From assembly GCA_019918135.1 (NCBI GenBank), contig WBZZ01001363.1:89501-153500 (forward strand): a DNA stretch of 64,000 nt, written 5' to 3'. Under the pieces are notes generated by a model that saw only the letters and a list, made by a program, of their open reading frames with translations, was not told the DNA's origin and did not search any database. Positions within the stretch are counted from its first letter, which is position 1. Each line of letters begins with the position of its first letter. Origin of the DNA: Paulinella micropora. Its lineage: Eukaryota; Cercozoa; Imbricatea; Euglyphida; Paulinellidae. Positions 1-10,274 of the stretch are shown here, in pieces. The translations under genes were made by a program, and so were the position numbers.

Positions 1-1680
1 GGGCGCCTCCGCCGCCGCCGGTGTATGCCAGAAGGGGTAGGTGTCGGGGAGGCACACCAAGTCCACGCCTTTGGCCTGCAGCAAGTCTAGGCGCTCGATA
101 AAGCACAGGGAGAAGCAGCCACTCACGCGCACCTGGCGCAGGTGGCGCAGGCTAGCCAAGCCCTTGAGGACGGCCAGCCCCCCCGAGCCGGACAGGTCTA
201 GCGAGGCCAGCGCGGCCAGCGGTGCTAGCGCGGCCAGTGACAGGGTGCTGGGTGGTCTGCAGGCGCAGCGCCCGCAGGTTCGGCAGGCACAGGAGCGCGG
301 CCAGGGGCGCGTAAACCAGCCCCCGCAGCTCGAGCTCCCGTAGCTCGGGCAGCAGCCCGAGCCCAGCGCCGGCAGCAGCGACAGCACGCGCAGCCCGCGG
401 CAGGCCGCCAGCGGCCGCAGGTCGGGGGCGTGGGTGAGCGGGCAGTCGCGGGACGCACAGCCGGCGGCCGGGTAGCGGAGCCGCAGCGTGTGCAGGTGCG
501 GCATGCCGGCCAAGAAGTCCAGGCTGTGGCCCGGCGGTTCGAGGTCGCCTAGGTCCACGTTGCGCAGCTCCGGCAGGCGCGGCCAGGGCGTCCGGCCCAG
601 GGGGTCGGCGGCCTGCGGCGCCAGGCGCACGTGCAGGACCTCGAGGCCGGGCGCACAGTGTGGGAGCCGCAGGCTCTGCAGGGAGGGGCAGTCCAGGACC
701 CGCAGCACCCGCAGCCGGGGCAGGCCGGGCTCACCGGCGTCTAACGTGGCTACGGCGGGACAGTTCTCGACGTGCAAATATTCCAGCTGCGGCAGGGTGG
801 ACAGCAGCGAGCCGAGGTCGGGGGTCCACAGGCCGCGCAGCACCAGCCGGCGGAGCCGGGGGTGGCCGGCTAGGAAGCCCAGGCCCCGCAGGCTAGAGCA
901 AGAGGCCAGCTCGAGCTCTTCTAGGTCGGGCCAGCGCGCCAGAGCCTCCGCCTGGGACAGCAAGGGGCAGTGGCGGAGGCTGAGCGTCCTGAGCCGGGCG
1001 GCCGACCGCTGCAGCGACCCTAGGCTGAACGCCGGTCTGATGTGTGAGAGCCTGACACAGCGGAGCTCGGGCAGCAGGGCCAGGCTGCTGATATCTTGCA
1101 AGGAGGAGCAGTGCTCCAGCTGCAGCTCGGCCAGGCGGGGTGCCAGCACGTGCAGCCCGTGCAGCGAACGCAGCTGGGGGGCCCGGCCCAGGTACAGCAT
1201 GCGCAGGCGCGCCCCGCCCAGGCCGCCCGGCGGCAGCTCGCGCAGGTAGCACAGGGGTCCGCGGGGCCCCGCCGCCGGGGGGCCGCTCGCGTGCAGTGCG
1301 CTCAGCAACGCCAGCTCTCGCACATCCAGGGAGGGCAGCAGACCGCCCGCGCGTTCCCACTCGGCCACGCTGCCGATGAACAGGCGCCTGACACGGACTC
1401 CCAAGCTTTGTAGTAGCTGCTGTGTGCCCAGGGAGGGCGCGTGGCCTAGCACCAACGGCCGCATTCAGCGCGGGCTGGCCCCGCAGGCCCCAGAGGCCCC
1501 CGACACGTACGCGCAGCAAAGTGAAAAGGGTACAGGCCGGCAGAAAAGACAGGATCTCTTTCTGCAGCTCGACGGGCAGCGAGTCGCCGTCGTTTGCGAC
1601 CGCCGTCGTCGTCGCGGGGTGGGCGGCCGGCCGGGTGGCTGGTCCGCGGGCTGGGCAAGCTCTCCATAGCGCAGGGGACA
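1..1680 (-). CDS. F-box/LRR protein gene, partial at window edge
   Basis: Read on the minus strand, an F-box-like segment (DSLPVELQKEILSFLPACTL, around 1530-1591) is followed by a long leucine-rich-repeat region down to base 1, with repeats such as LRTLSLRHCPLLSQAEALA and PDLEELELASCSSLRGLGF. F-box proteins of this layout normally join a Skp1-cullin ubiquitin ligase and use the LRR part to bind the target; that role here is inference from the family. The LRR part has an ATG at 1464 and stays open to the window edge, so the C-terminus is missing. The pieces lie in more than one frame, with about three breaks, so the gene is a decayed copy, is spliced, or is misassembled in this very GC-rich DNA. 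It belongs to the same family as the LRR genes at 4783-8415, 17467-18580, 23079-24233 and 61998-63877. Plus-strand open frames over it are shadows. Confidence 0.6.
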
Positions 1681-2663
1681 GGAAACGGCTCGGCCTGGGG
1701 GAGGACCCGAGCTTCTGGTGCCTGCCGTTTTTTCTGCGCACCCGGTCCCGGCCGCGCCTGCGCCCCCCTACCGACCCCTCCCCCCTCCTCCCTCCGTGCG
1801 CCCCGGCCGCAGGGGGCACCCCCCTCCTTGCACCCCCGGCCGCGGGCACGCCCTGGCCCCCTCCCCGGGCGGCGGGGGCTGCCCTGGACAGGAGGTCGCG
1901 GCCGCCCCCTCCCCCCCTCCCGGGGCGAGGGGTGGGGAACCTGGGGCAGCGGGAGAGGACGGCGCCGGAGCCGGGGGGGGGCCGCCTCCCCCCCCCCCCC
2001 CCCCCGCGGCCGGGCGGAGGGGCGGCCTGGGGACTGACCGGCCGCGGCGGCAGGCGTGGTTTTGCGTTTCTTGGGTGGCGGCTGTGCGGGCGCGTGTTCG
2101 CTAGACATCTGAGCGGGGACACTGGGTCGAAGACTGGAGTACGAATTCTGGGGGCTGCCGCCGGAGACACGGGCCGAGCGGGGGGTGCGTGCGCGCGGGG
2201 CTGGTCGCGCGTGCCTCGGGACGCGCCCCGTCGGTGGGGGGGGCGCACAGAGCCCTCGCCCTGCCCGCGCGCGGGTCCCGGGCGCGTGTGCGGGCGCGGG
2301 CTGCCAGGGACGGTGGCGCGTGCCGGGGGGGGCGCCCCCGCCCCACACGGGGGATGCCCCCCTCCCCCCTCGGCGCGCGCACGGGGCGGCGCGTGCCGGG
2401 GCTAGGGGGCGCTCCCCCCTCCGCGCGCGCCGGGGGGGGGGGGGCGCCTTCCCCCGTTCGGTAGCCGTCTGGGCCCAGGGGGGTGCCCAGGGGGGTGGCC
2501 AGGGGGTTGCACAAAGTCGGTTCTGGCCAACCTCGTACAGCGCCTAGCCGGCCTTCCCATGTTGCCCCTTCACCAGCCTACTACCGCGGCCGCCGGCGCC
2601 AACGTCCCTGCCGACGCCGCGCCGCCCGCGCCCACACCCGTCGAGCAGGGCTGAGAGAGCCTC
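1681..2663. other. GC-rich intergenic stretch with homopolymer runs
   Basis: This divergent gap between the F-box/LRR gene and the RING gene holds long C and G runs (about 18 C near 1988-2005, G runs near 1973-1980 and 2430-2443) and many short GGGGGC/CGGGGG blocks. Open frames on both strands here translate only to Pro/Arg/Gly/Ala-rich strings with no domain. I see no convincing gene. The promoters of both flanking genes should lie here, but no promoter motif is recognisable. Confidence 0.5.
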
Positions 2664-4638
2664 TTGCAGGGTGTCCTGGAGAAGCGTTGGTCCCCGGCAC
2701 AGGCGCACAAGCTCCAGTACTACCTGCACAGCGGCAGCCTCGAGACCGGTGGTCTGCAGGTGTGGAAGACCCTGGTCGCTACCTTGCTCCCACGGCGCGA
2801 AGAGGAGGCGCTGCTGTTTTGCTTGCGCGCAGCACGCGCCAAGGTGCGAGACGCGATCGGTCTGCTGCGCGAGTGGAGCCAGGAAAAGCTGGCCGAGTGG
2901 GACGGCGCCGTGGCGCTGGGTACGGAGCTGGGGCTGGCGGTGATCCAGGGCCCGTGCACCCGGCCGCCCGCCAGCAAGTGGAACGCCTCATCGACGGGGC
3001 ACCGGCGTCCGAGCTCGGGAGAATGGCCTGCGCACAGGCGGCGCCCGAAGTTTTCCTCGAACTGCTCCAGGGCCCCGACACCGAGCTGGCCGCCTCGGGC
3101 GGCCGGCTGCTGGCGCGCGTGAGGCTCAACAGCCTGTCGCCCATGGCGTTCGCCCTGGCCTGGCTGCGGCTGCTGGCGATGGCGACACTGCTGTGGTCGA
3201 GGGCCCTGGCCAGGTCTGCCTCGGAGCGCACGCTGCGCTCCTTGCTGGCGGGCCTGCGGGCCCGGCGCGGCGCGGCCAGGAAGCGGGGCGCGTCCAGGTT
3301 CCCCTTGGAGCTGCTGTTGGCGGACATACTGGATGAATTGCGCGTGCCCCTGGCCGAGCCGAACGTGGCCGACGCACGCCGGGTGATAGCCATCCTGCGC
3401 GCCGCACTGCTCCAGTCGCAGCCCGAGGACTTTCGGCCGATCTTCCTGGACGCCGGGGCTTTGCTGCACTCTCGCAGCCTGGTCTGGCCGGGGCGGTCCT
3501 GCTGAGGTCCCCCTTGCTCTTGCACACTTTCCTGGGGCTGGGCACCCCGGTGTACCAGCCGCCTTTGCCCTTCGAACTGCGGAGCCAGACGGTGCTCGAA
3601 GTACTCTGCACGGGCTTGTGCGCCGAATACCCGTGCGTGAAGATGGCGAGCGAGGACTTTGCCGCGGTGTGGCTGATGCTAGATGTCCTGGCCCACTACG
3701 GCGCGGACCCGGCGTGCGAATGGCTCGGCGAGCAGAACGCCTACGCTGCGCAGTGCATGGGTGTGCGGTGGTGGCGCCTCAAGGCCCGGCTACGGGCCCG
3801 GGGGCTCCCCAGCCCGGCCTCGGCCGTGGACCTGTTGCGGACCATCGAACGCGCCGCCCGGCTCATCGTCCACGAGCCCCCGGCCACGCCCCAGCGCGAC
3901 GAGCCTCCTCGGCGCGACGAGCCTCCGGCCGCGCCACCGGCCGCGCCCCGGCGCGACGGGCCGCCTGCCGTGCCGGGGGCCGCAGCGTCCTCCAAACCGC
4001 TGGGCTCGCTACTGCGCCGTGACCAGCCCTACCTCGCGCCGTCCCTGCCCGGGGGGGAGAATCCGCCTGGCCCGGCCCTGGGCGCGCTGCTAGAGGCAGG
4101 CGCCGGACAGGCCTGGCCCCACGGCTCCCGTGGGACGGACGGGGTCCTGGCGCAGCGCGAGACGGCACCAGCACTCGACCGGGCGCCGGCCGGCCGCGCC
4201 CCCAGCCCCTTGCAATCCGTGCTGGAGAGGGGCAAAAGGCTGCGCACCTGCAACAAGAGGCTGGCCCGCGAACAGAAGAGATTACAGTCCGAGGTGGACA
4301 GGCTGACCTCCCAGCAAGAGACACTTAGCCGCCGCGGCCAAGAGCTCCGGGCCGAACAGGCGGACTTGCTCGGCGCCCTCAAGGGCCTGCGGAGGGCACG
4401 GCTCGGGCTGGCCGCCGACGTCGCGGCCGCGCAGGCCACCCTACAGCGGCTGCGGCAGGCCGCCGAGCAGCAAGAGCCCCCACGGGCTCGGACCTGTGAC
4501 ATTTGCGAAGAGGGCCCCCGGCCCCTGGTCGTGTTCGTCCCCTGCGGCCACGCCCGCGCGTGTGGCGAGTGTGCGGCAGGAATGCGCGAATGTCCCTTCT
4601 GCCGGCGGGACATCCAGACCCTGGTGGTGCCGATCTAG
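2664..4638 (+). CDS. RING-finger protein gene (likely E3 ubiquitin ligase)
   Basis: The last 50 residues form a C3HC4 RING of the IAP/Mdm2 type: CDICEE...VFVPCGHARACGEC...CPFCRRDIQTLVVPI (4492-4635), with the ligands in normal order. Such a RING usually recruits an E2 enzyme for ubiquitin transfer. Before it are a coiled-coil (about 4210-4470, heptad-like Leu/Arg/Glu), a Pro/Arg linker with repeats of RRDEPP and RRDGPP, and a helical N-terminal region starting near MQGVLEKRWSPAQAHKLQYY at 2664. The N-terminal region resembles no family I can name. The gene is spread over more than one frame (about two breaks); the 3' half (3514-4638) is one long open frame. It ends 145 bases before the convergent LRR gene's stop. 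An AT-rich run just after the stop (TAAAATTAAAATG, 4670-4682) may mark the transcript end. Confidence 0.7.
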
Positions 4639-4782
4639 GCGGGCCGTACGCCGGGCCGTCGCCGTGTGCCTAAAATTAAAATGAAGTTTGTCTGTCTCTG
4701 CTGCTGGCTGACCGGTCCGGGAGAGGGAGGAGTTCGCCGGCCGGCGCCCGGGATTTACTTGAAGAAGCGCATGGACATTTAG

Positions 4783-7700
4783 TTACTTGGGGAATAGCTC
4801 GACGGGGTGGAACCTCTTCCCCAGCTTCGCGGTCTGCCGTGCCAGCGCCCCCCTTTGCAGGGCCAGCGCCTGCTCGTCCGTTGTATCCGGCTCGTAGTAC
4901 CAGTAAATGTCCACCGGAACCAAGCCCTTCTTTTTTCTAACCCGGTTGAACTCTGCCAGGAGCCGGTACCACTCCGGGTCCGGTTTCTCCCAGCACAAAG
5001 ATAATTTCCGCAGGGTCGCGACCTCCGCCACCAGCTCCACCAGGACGATCCCGTCGAACCAGCTAGCCTCTCTGCTTGTGCCCAGCGTCACGTCTAGCTC
5101 CTGCAACGGTGGCCAGAGCAGTGCCCGCAGCTGACGATACGAGAGGTAGGTATAGTTTATCGTCAGGTGGGTTAGTGCTCGCATCCACGGTATCGCTCCC
5201 TTGACCACGTCAAAGCCAACGAGGCTGAGCTTCTCCACCGTCGCCAGGCGTTCCCAAGCGGTCGTCGACACCTCTATGCGCCGGTATCTTGACTGAGCGG
5301 TAACACCGGTGGCGCTTAAGGCTACCTCCCGCAGAGTGGTTGATTCTGACGGGATGAACACGCACAAAAAGTCGGACAGCTGCACCAGCTCTGGACCCCG
5401 CGTCGCCAACGACAAGACCTCAAGCTTCTCAAGCTTCTCAAGAGCGGTCCGGCCTTGAGCACCACCCTCGAGCATGCTAGGCATACCAAGCGCCGTCAGC
5501 CGGAGCTGGGTCAGCTCTCGGCAGAGCTCGACCCCCGCGTACAGTTTTGCCACCCGTTGCTGCTCTTGCCGGGCCTGGGCCTCATTCCTTGGCCAGCCAG
5601 TAACCTCGAACTTGAACGTCTGCAGGGTTCGACGAGAGCAGGCGAGCGCTTCCTCAGCAAATTCACACATGGACTCGGTTTCCTCGCAGGCGAGGCACAG
5701 CTCTGACAACGGCTTGAACCTTTGGTCCAAGGAGGGTAGCCCGCCGCACGTACTCAGCGTCAGTGCGCCGCCTGCCGGGAGCTGCAGGAGCAGCCGCAGG
5801 GGGGGTGCTTGGCAGTCCTCCAGCACCAGCCTGCTTAGCCGTGGCAGTGCAGCTTTGTCGACTTCTGCTGGCTGATCTGGATATTCCTTCCAGTCTAGGT
5901 CCGAGAGGGTCAGTTGCTCCACGCTCGGGGGCGCCTGGTACCACCGCCAGGTAGGGGCTTCGTCGTAGCCGTAGTCTAGGTGCAAGCTACGGATTCGCAG
6001 CGAGGATAGCCGCGTCAGCTCCTCCTGGGTCGAGGCCTCGCCGATGCAGTTTATTCGCACCGAAGCGATGGGGGGGCTTCCGCCGGGCCGGCGGTGTGCC
6101 ACGTCGAGGAGCAAGCGGCAGTTCCGGTCAAAGTTACGCGAGAAAAAGGACCACCGCGAGTGGTGCGCCAGCTGTGACCAAGGCACCTTGCCCCACCTCT
6201 CGTCCTCGTCGTCCAGGGCGAAAATGTTGGTGCTATCGAACGTGAGCGTGACGTCCGCGGGGATGGCCAACGTAGTGTCCCACTTGAGCTCGCCTAGGCG
6301 CTTCAGGTACTCTAGTCGTTGCTTCCTAGTGGCTTCCCGTTCTCCCAGCTCTCGCATCCTTCGTTCTTCGAGTGTGCCAACCCCAAACACGGCTAGCAAC
6401 AGCTTCATGCTTGCTTCCTTGGCCTCTGCCAGAGGGGTGCACAGGCTTCTGGGCCCGCCGAACCACATGTACCGCTTACAGTCGCAAGATGAAGAGTCTG
6501 TTCTCGTAAGCCACACGGGGGTCTTGCTGTCTAGCAACTCTTGTAACTGCGGCCCGGAAAGCCTGCTCTTGTTGAATTCGAGCACCACCGCTGAGGGGAG
6601 CTTCTTCCGCTTCCTACGAGCATTGAGGGTGGCCAGCGACGTGATCCACTCATCGGACTCGCCGTGAGTGCGCTTGCACAGGCGGAGCCTTTGTAGTCCC
6701 GGCAGCGCTGCTAGGCGACGCTGGACGAGGCTTTCGGTCAGCCAAAGACCCTCGTCGACGTCGAGCTTCTCCAGCTTACTTTCTCTCGTGGACGCAAACA
6801 GCTGCCGCTGCAGCTCGTAGCCCAGCCGGCCAAGGCGTACCAACCGCAGGCTCGATAGCTTCGGCGGTGTAGGAGCGTCGGAAAGACTGCCAAAGCCCCC
6901 TAGCGTTAAGCGGGTCAGGCTCGTCATTTGTGCCCACGCGGCTGAGTCGGCCACGAGCTCGCAGCGCCGCAAAGATCTCGCCAGGTGGATGGCTAGTTCT
7001 TTTAGCTCGTTCACTTGACACCAGCCCTGCAACAAGTCCAACAACCGCAGTTGACCGGAGGCCCCCCCTCCGGCTCCTTCCTCCTCGATGACGTAGATCC
7101 GCAGTCTCCGGAGGCCAGGCCAACAAGGCGGACGACGCTTCTGCTCAAGCAGGTCTGCCGCCGCGATAGATAGAGTGCAGGACTTAAGTTTCTGGCAGGC
7201 GCGGATCCACGCCTTCAGCTTTTGTCGCGCCGTGGCAGACGAGTAAGTATACCGGAGCACCAGGCTTTGCAGAGTCACTCGGCAGTTCTTGAGCACCACC
7301 CGGCATTCCCGTGCTTTGGCCTCGCCGAGAGTCAAGAGATCGAGGTTGAAGCGCGTTAATTCCTCCAGGCCGCCTAGCGAAGGCAGGCCGGCGTGGGACG
7401 AGGGCCTGAGCTCTAACTCCCTTACCTGCCGGGCTGCTTTTCCAGTGAAAAGGTTAGAAAACGGTATGTCGCCCCCCTCGTCTACATACGTCAACTGCAG
7501 CTTGGCCAAGCGGGGGTGCTCTTGCCAGAAGTTTGCAAAGCTGTACGGAGCCTCCTGTTGTCGCTGCTCCTGTTGTAGCGGATACCCGCTGAGCTGGAGT
7601 TGGGTGCAGCTGCGCGGGATCGAATTCCAGAGCAAGCCAAGCCTCGTCGGGTCTACCCACAAGAATTCGTCCTCGAAATGGAGACGCAAGCAGTCTACCT

Positions 7701-8415
7701 CAACGTTAGTTAGCCGGCGCAGCAGTTCCTCCAGTTCCTCCGGTACCCCGTCGAACGCGGTTGGCTGCAAGCCGAGGGTGACGGAGCGGAGGGGGCGATT
7801 CGACAGCTCTTTTGCTTGCCTCTGCTCGTGCAAGCGAACCAGCATCTCGACGTTGGTGCGGAAGCTCGTGGTGGCAAACTCCCACACCCCATGGGTAGCT
7901 AGCCTGGGCCAGGCTTGAGCAAACAGCAGCTCCAGCAGCTCATCCCTTCCGTCGTCACCCGCTGGTATATTCTGGTCGCTGAATCGCAAGCAAAGACGGG
8001 ACGGAATGTGCAGGTGCGCCCAGTCTTGGCGTGCCGCGTCCAGAGGTGATTTCCCTTCGGACTCCACACGACCTCGCTGTAGTAGTTGGCGTAGGTCCGC
8101 TGGTGCGCCGTCTTTACAATCCAGTTTATTTAAGTAACGGTCGCCTTGGCAAAGCAGTGTGGCCCAAGCCATGTCCTCTTCCGAGTAGGATAGGCTCGAC
8201 AGGCCCTGGTAGAGACTCGCCAGTGGGGTAGCGTTCCCCACAAAAGACACGAGCTCTGTACCGAGCTCTCGCATCACCGTCTCCCCCGCTGCGCCGAACT
8301 CTCGCCTCACCGTCTCCCCCGCTGCGCCGAACTCTCGCCTCACTGTGTCCCCCGGCAGAGACGATGGCCTCTGCTTGTCTTCTTCTCTGCCGCATACCGC
8401 GCACGGGCGCGACAT
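4783..8415 (-). CDS. Giant LRR protein, 1210 residues, intact
   Basis: This is a single open frame from ATG 8415 to 4783, the largest intact gene in the GC-rich blocks. The N-terminus has a CxxC pair (MSRPCAVCGREED) and then three short tandem repeats of 11 residues (TVRREFGAAGE, TVRREFGAAGE, TVMRELGTELV). From about residue 200 to the end it is built of irregular LRRs, for example LKSCTLSIAAADLLEQ, MTSLTRLTLGGFGSLSDAP and ALTHLTINYTYLSYRQLR, interspersed with charged linkers. No F-box, kinase or transmembrane segment is obvious. LRR solenoids bind proteins; the partner is unknown. The intact frame across 3.6 kb argues that at least this gene is under selection or recently acquired. It lies convergent to the RING gene and its promoter side faces the minisatellite at 8790-9290. 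Confidence 0.8.
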   Translation of the reverse strand: MSRPCAVCGREEDKQRPSSLPGDTVRREFGAAGETVRREFGAAGETVMRELGTELVSFVGNATPLASLYQGLSSLSYSEEDMAWATLLCQGDRYLNKLDCKDGAPADLRQLLQRGRVESEGKSPLDAARQDWAHLHIPSRLCLRFSDQNIPAGDDGRDELLELLFAQAWPRLATHGVWEFATTSFRTNVEMLVRLHEQRQAKELSNRPLRSVTLGLQPTAFDGVPEELEELLRRLTNVEVDCLRLHFEDEFLWVDPTRLGLLWNSIPRSCTQLQLSGYPLQQEQRQQEAPYSFANFWQEHPRLAKLQLTYVDEGGDIPFSNLFTGKAARQVRELELRPSSHAGLPSLGGLEELTRFNLDLLTLGEAKARECRVVLKNCRVTLQSLVLRYTYSSATARQKLKAWIRACQKLKSCTLSIAAADLLEQKRRPPCWPGLRRLRIYVIEEEGAGGGASGQLRLLDLLQGWCQVNELKELAIHLARSLRRCELVADSAAWAQMTSLTRLTLGGFGSLSDAPTPPKLSSLRLVRLGRLGYELQRQLFASTRESKLEKLDVDEGLWLTESLVQRRLAALPGLQRLRLCKRTHGESDEWITSLATLNARRKRKKLPSAVVLEFNKSRLSGPQLQELLDSKTPVWLTRTDSSSCDCKRYMWFGGPRSLCTPLAEAKEASMKLLLAVFGVGTLEERRMRELGEREATRKQRLEYLKRLGELKWDTTLAIPADVTLTFDSTNIFALDDEDERWGKVPWSQLAHHSRWSFFSRNFDRNCRLLLDVAHRRPGGSPPIASVRINCIGEASTQEELTRLSSLRIRSLHLDYGYDEAPTWRWYQAPPSVEQLTLSDLDWKEYPDQPAEVDKAALPRLSRLVLEDCQAPPLRLLLQLPAGGALTLSTCGGLPSLDQRFKPLSELCLACEETESMCEFAEEALACSRRTLQTFKFEVTGWPRNEAQARQEQQRVAKLYAGVELCRELTQLRLTALGMPSMLEGGAQGRTALEKLEKLEVLSLATRGPELVQLSDFLCVFIPSESTTLREVALSATGVTAQSRYRRIEVSTTAWERLATVEKLSLVGFDVVKGAIPWMRALTHLTINYTYLSYRQLRALLWPPLQELDVTLGTSREASWFDGIVLVELVAEVATLRKLSLCWEKPDPEWYRLLAEFNRVRKKKGLVPVDIYWYYEPDTTDEQALALQRGALARQTAKLGKRFHPVELFPK

Positions 8416-8789
8416 GGCCGGCTGGCGTTGCTGGCAGCTGTTTAGCGCCTAGGGCGGACGCACCGGGTCACAGGGGCAGATGGGGGGAAGCAGGGAGAGA
8501 GAGGGGGGAGAGAGAAGAGAGGGGCGGGGGAGGGAGAGAGGGGAGTGAGAGACAGAGAAAGAGCAAGGGAGGGACAGAGAGTCAACCTCTTCTGCTACAC
8601 TACCCGTCGGAGTTGCCGGCCGGAGGCGTCTCGAGCAAGCATCGCTAGGGATTTAGGCTAGAATGCAGTGCAGGCTTGACAGGCAGAGGCGGCCTCTTCT
8701 CCGGACCGAGGCTGGGCACGGGCAGGAGGTCCAGAGCGCCGCGTGGAGGGGGCCGCTTCCCTTCCTCTGTGTGAGTGGAGGGGGGAAGG
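8416..8789. other. Intergenic, purine-rich tract
   Basis: Upstream of the 1210-residue LRR gene. Bases 8478-8580 are almost pure purine on the plus strand (runs of GAGAGAGGGG and GGGAGGGAGAG), a type of tract that can form triplex or H-DNA. No gene seen. Confidence 0.6.
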
Positions 8790-9290
8790 GGGGGGGGTGC
8801 ATGCTAACCTCGGTGTGAGTTAGGGGGGGGGGGTACCATTAACCTGGGTGTGAGTCAGGGGGGTGGAGGTACCACCAAATTTGGTGTGAGCGTAGGGGAG
8901 GGTGTACCACTAACTTTGGCGTGGGCATAGGGGTAGAGGTACTACTAACCTCGGTGTGAGCGTAGGGGTGGAGGCACACTAAGCTCGGTGTGAGCGTAGG
9001 GGGTAGAGGCACGCTAACCTCGGTGTGAGCGTGGGGGTAGAGGCACGCTAACCTCGGTGTGAGCGTAGGGGGTAGAGGCACGCTAACCTCGGTGTGAGTT
9101 GGGGGGGGGGGTACTACTAACTTGGGTGTGTGTCAGGGGGGTAGAGGTACCACCAACTTGGGTGTGAGCGTAGGGGAGGGTGTACCACTAACCTCGGTGT
9201 GAGCGTAGGGGTAGAGGTACTACTAACCTCGGTGTGAGCGTAGGGGGTAGAGGCATGCTAACCTCGGTGTGAGTTAGGGGGGGGGGGGGC
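8790..9290. repeat. Minisatellite, about 14 copies of a 34-37 bp unit
   Basis: The unit is roughly CTAACCTCGGTGTGAGCGTAG followed by GGGGTAGAGGCACG; GGTGTGAG (or a one-base variant) recurs every 34-37 bases from about 8811 to 9270. Units differ in the length of the G run (4 to 12) and in the GTACCAC/GCACG part. It sits between the promoter side of the LRR gene and the end of the Cys-rich gene. No protein-coding reading is credible although the minus strand gives a repetitive open frame. Confidence 0.9.
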
Positions 9291-9388
9291 ACGGTGTGCG
9301 CTCCAGGGTACTGGGGGGGGGGGGGGGGCGTCGGCTTCTTCCTCCCCGCGCCGGGGGCGGAGTCTCGGCTCGCGGGTGTGCACGAGCG
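9291..9388. repeat. Poly-G tract region
   Basis: Short GC-rich spacer containing two G runs of more than ten bases (around 9278-9290 and 9315-9328) directly after the minisatellite and before the stop of the Cys-rich gene. Confidence 0.6.
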
Positions 9389-9823
9389 CTAGGGGGCCGC
9401 GCTAGCAGGTCGTAGCTGCGCGGAGCGCGCCTCTTGGTAGCTGGCCTTGTCTCGCGCGGGGCCCTGGCGGACCCACCAGGGCAGACCGGGCGCCCCGGCC
9501 GGCGGCGCGGTCGGTGGCGCGGCCGGCGGCGCGGGCCGGGGCGCTCCTCGCCAGCCCTGCCAGCGCCGCGCCGGGCCCGGCGGCCCGGCTATACACCCGG
9601 CGAGGCATTTCGAGAGGCAGACGTGCGGCCGTGTCAGCAGGCCACACTCGAAGCACACGTCGGCAAAGCACCCCTTGTGCGGGCAGAGGTACAGCTCCGC
9701 TCGCCGGCACTGCGGGCACACCTCTAGCGCCGAGGCTAGCACGACACAGGCCCCCGTGCACGCGGCGCACTGTACTTGTCTGGTCTGCCCCGCGGCGTCC
9801 CTTGCCTGGTCGACCACCGACAT
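9389..9823 (-). CDS. Small Cys-rich zinc-binding protein, 144 residues
   Basis: ATG at 9823, one open frame. Residues 19-77 carry many paired cysteines: CAACTGAC, CPQC, CPHKGCFADVCFECG, HVCLSKCLAGC, giving enough ligands for two or three zinc ions in a ribbon or RING-like arrangement that I cannot assign to a family. The C-terminal half is Ala/Pro/Arg-rich low complexity (PAPPAAPPTAPPAGAP). It is divergent from the fibre-like gene at 10275, with a 450-base spacer of G runs between them. A role in ubiquitin transfer or nucleic-acid binding is possible but not shown. Confidence 0.6.
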   Translation of the reverse strand: MSVVDQARDAAGQTRQVQCAACTGACVVLASALEVCPQCRRAELYLCPHKGCFADVCFECGLLTRPHVCLSKCLAGCIAGPPGPARRWQGWRGAPRPAPPAAPPTAPPAGAPGLPWWVRQGPARDKASYQEARSAQLRPASAAP

Positions 9824-10274
9824 GAGCGAGAGCTTTTCTGTGCGGGGTGCCCGTGGGAAGACGCCGGGAGTGGCGCCGGTGCCGGGAGGGGGGGGGGGGG
9901 GCGTGGACAGCGGGGCCGCCTGGCCGGGGGACGGGGGGGGGGGGGGGGGGGGGGGGGGCGCCCCCTCCCGGCCCGGCCGCCGGACCCCTACCTCTCCCCT
10001 CTCACCGGCGCTCGGTCGTGGGCCCGCGTACGGCCGCGTGGTGCTGCCTGGCCGCCCGCGCCGGCGTGGCCCACGACCGAGGGTGCCGGGCAGGGAGGCG
10101 AGGGGGGGGGGGGGGGGGAAGGGGGGGGGGCCGGGCAGGGGAGGGGAGCGGCGCCGCCGCCGACTCCCCGCCGCCGCCGCCTCGGCTGGCTGTGCGCGTC
10201 GCGTGCCGCCCTTAGCAGAAAAGCCACAAAAAATTTAGTGGCCAGGGACAGCACACCCCGACCAAGCACTAGCC
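9824..10274. other. Divergent promoter region with long G runs
   Basis: This gap separates two divergent genes. It has G runs near 9888-9900, 9930-9958 and 10098-10130, strong quadruplex candidates on the plus strand. A perfect GC-rich inverted segment is suggested by GGTCGTGGGCC-like and GGCCCACGACC copies at 10014-10025 and 10067-10078. An A-rich stretch (CACAAAAAATTTAG, 10226-10239) lies about 36 bases before the ATG of the next gene and is the only AT-rich promoter-like element. Confidence 0.45.

Noticed and set aside
488-2405. Long plus-strand open frames opposite the first F-box/LRR gene
   Set aside because: They are Arg/Pro/Gly-rich strings with no domain; the minus strand gives clear LRRs. 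High GC makes stop codons rare in all frames.
8790-9290. Regular spacing looked like a CRISPR array
   Set aside because: There is no alternation of repeat and unique spacer; the whole unit repeats, so it is a minisatellite.
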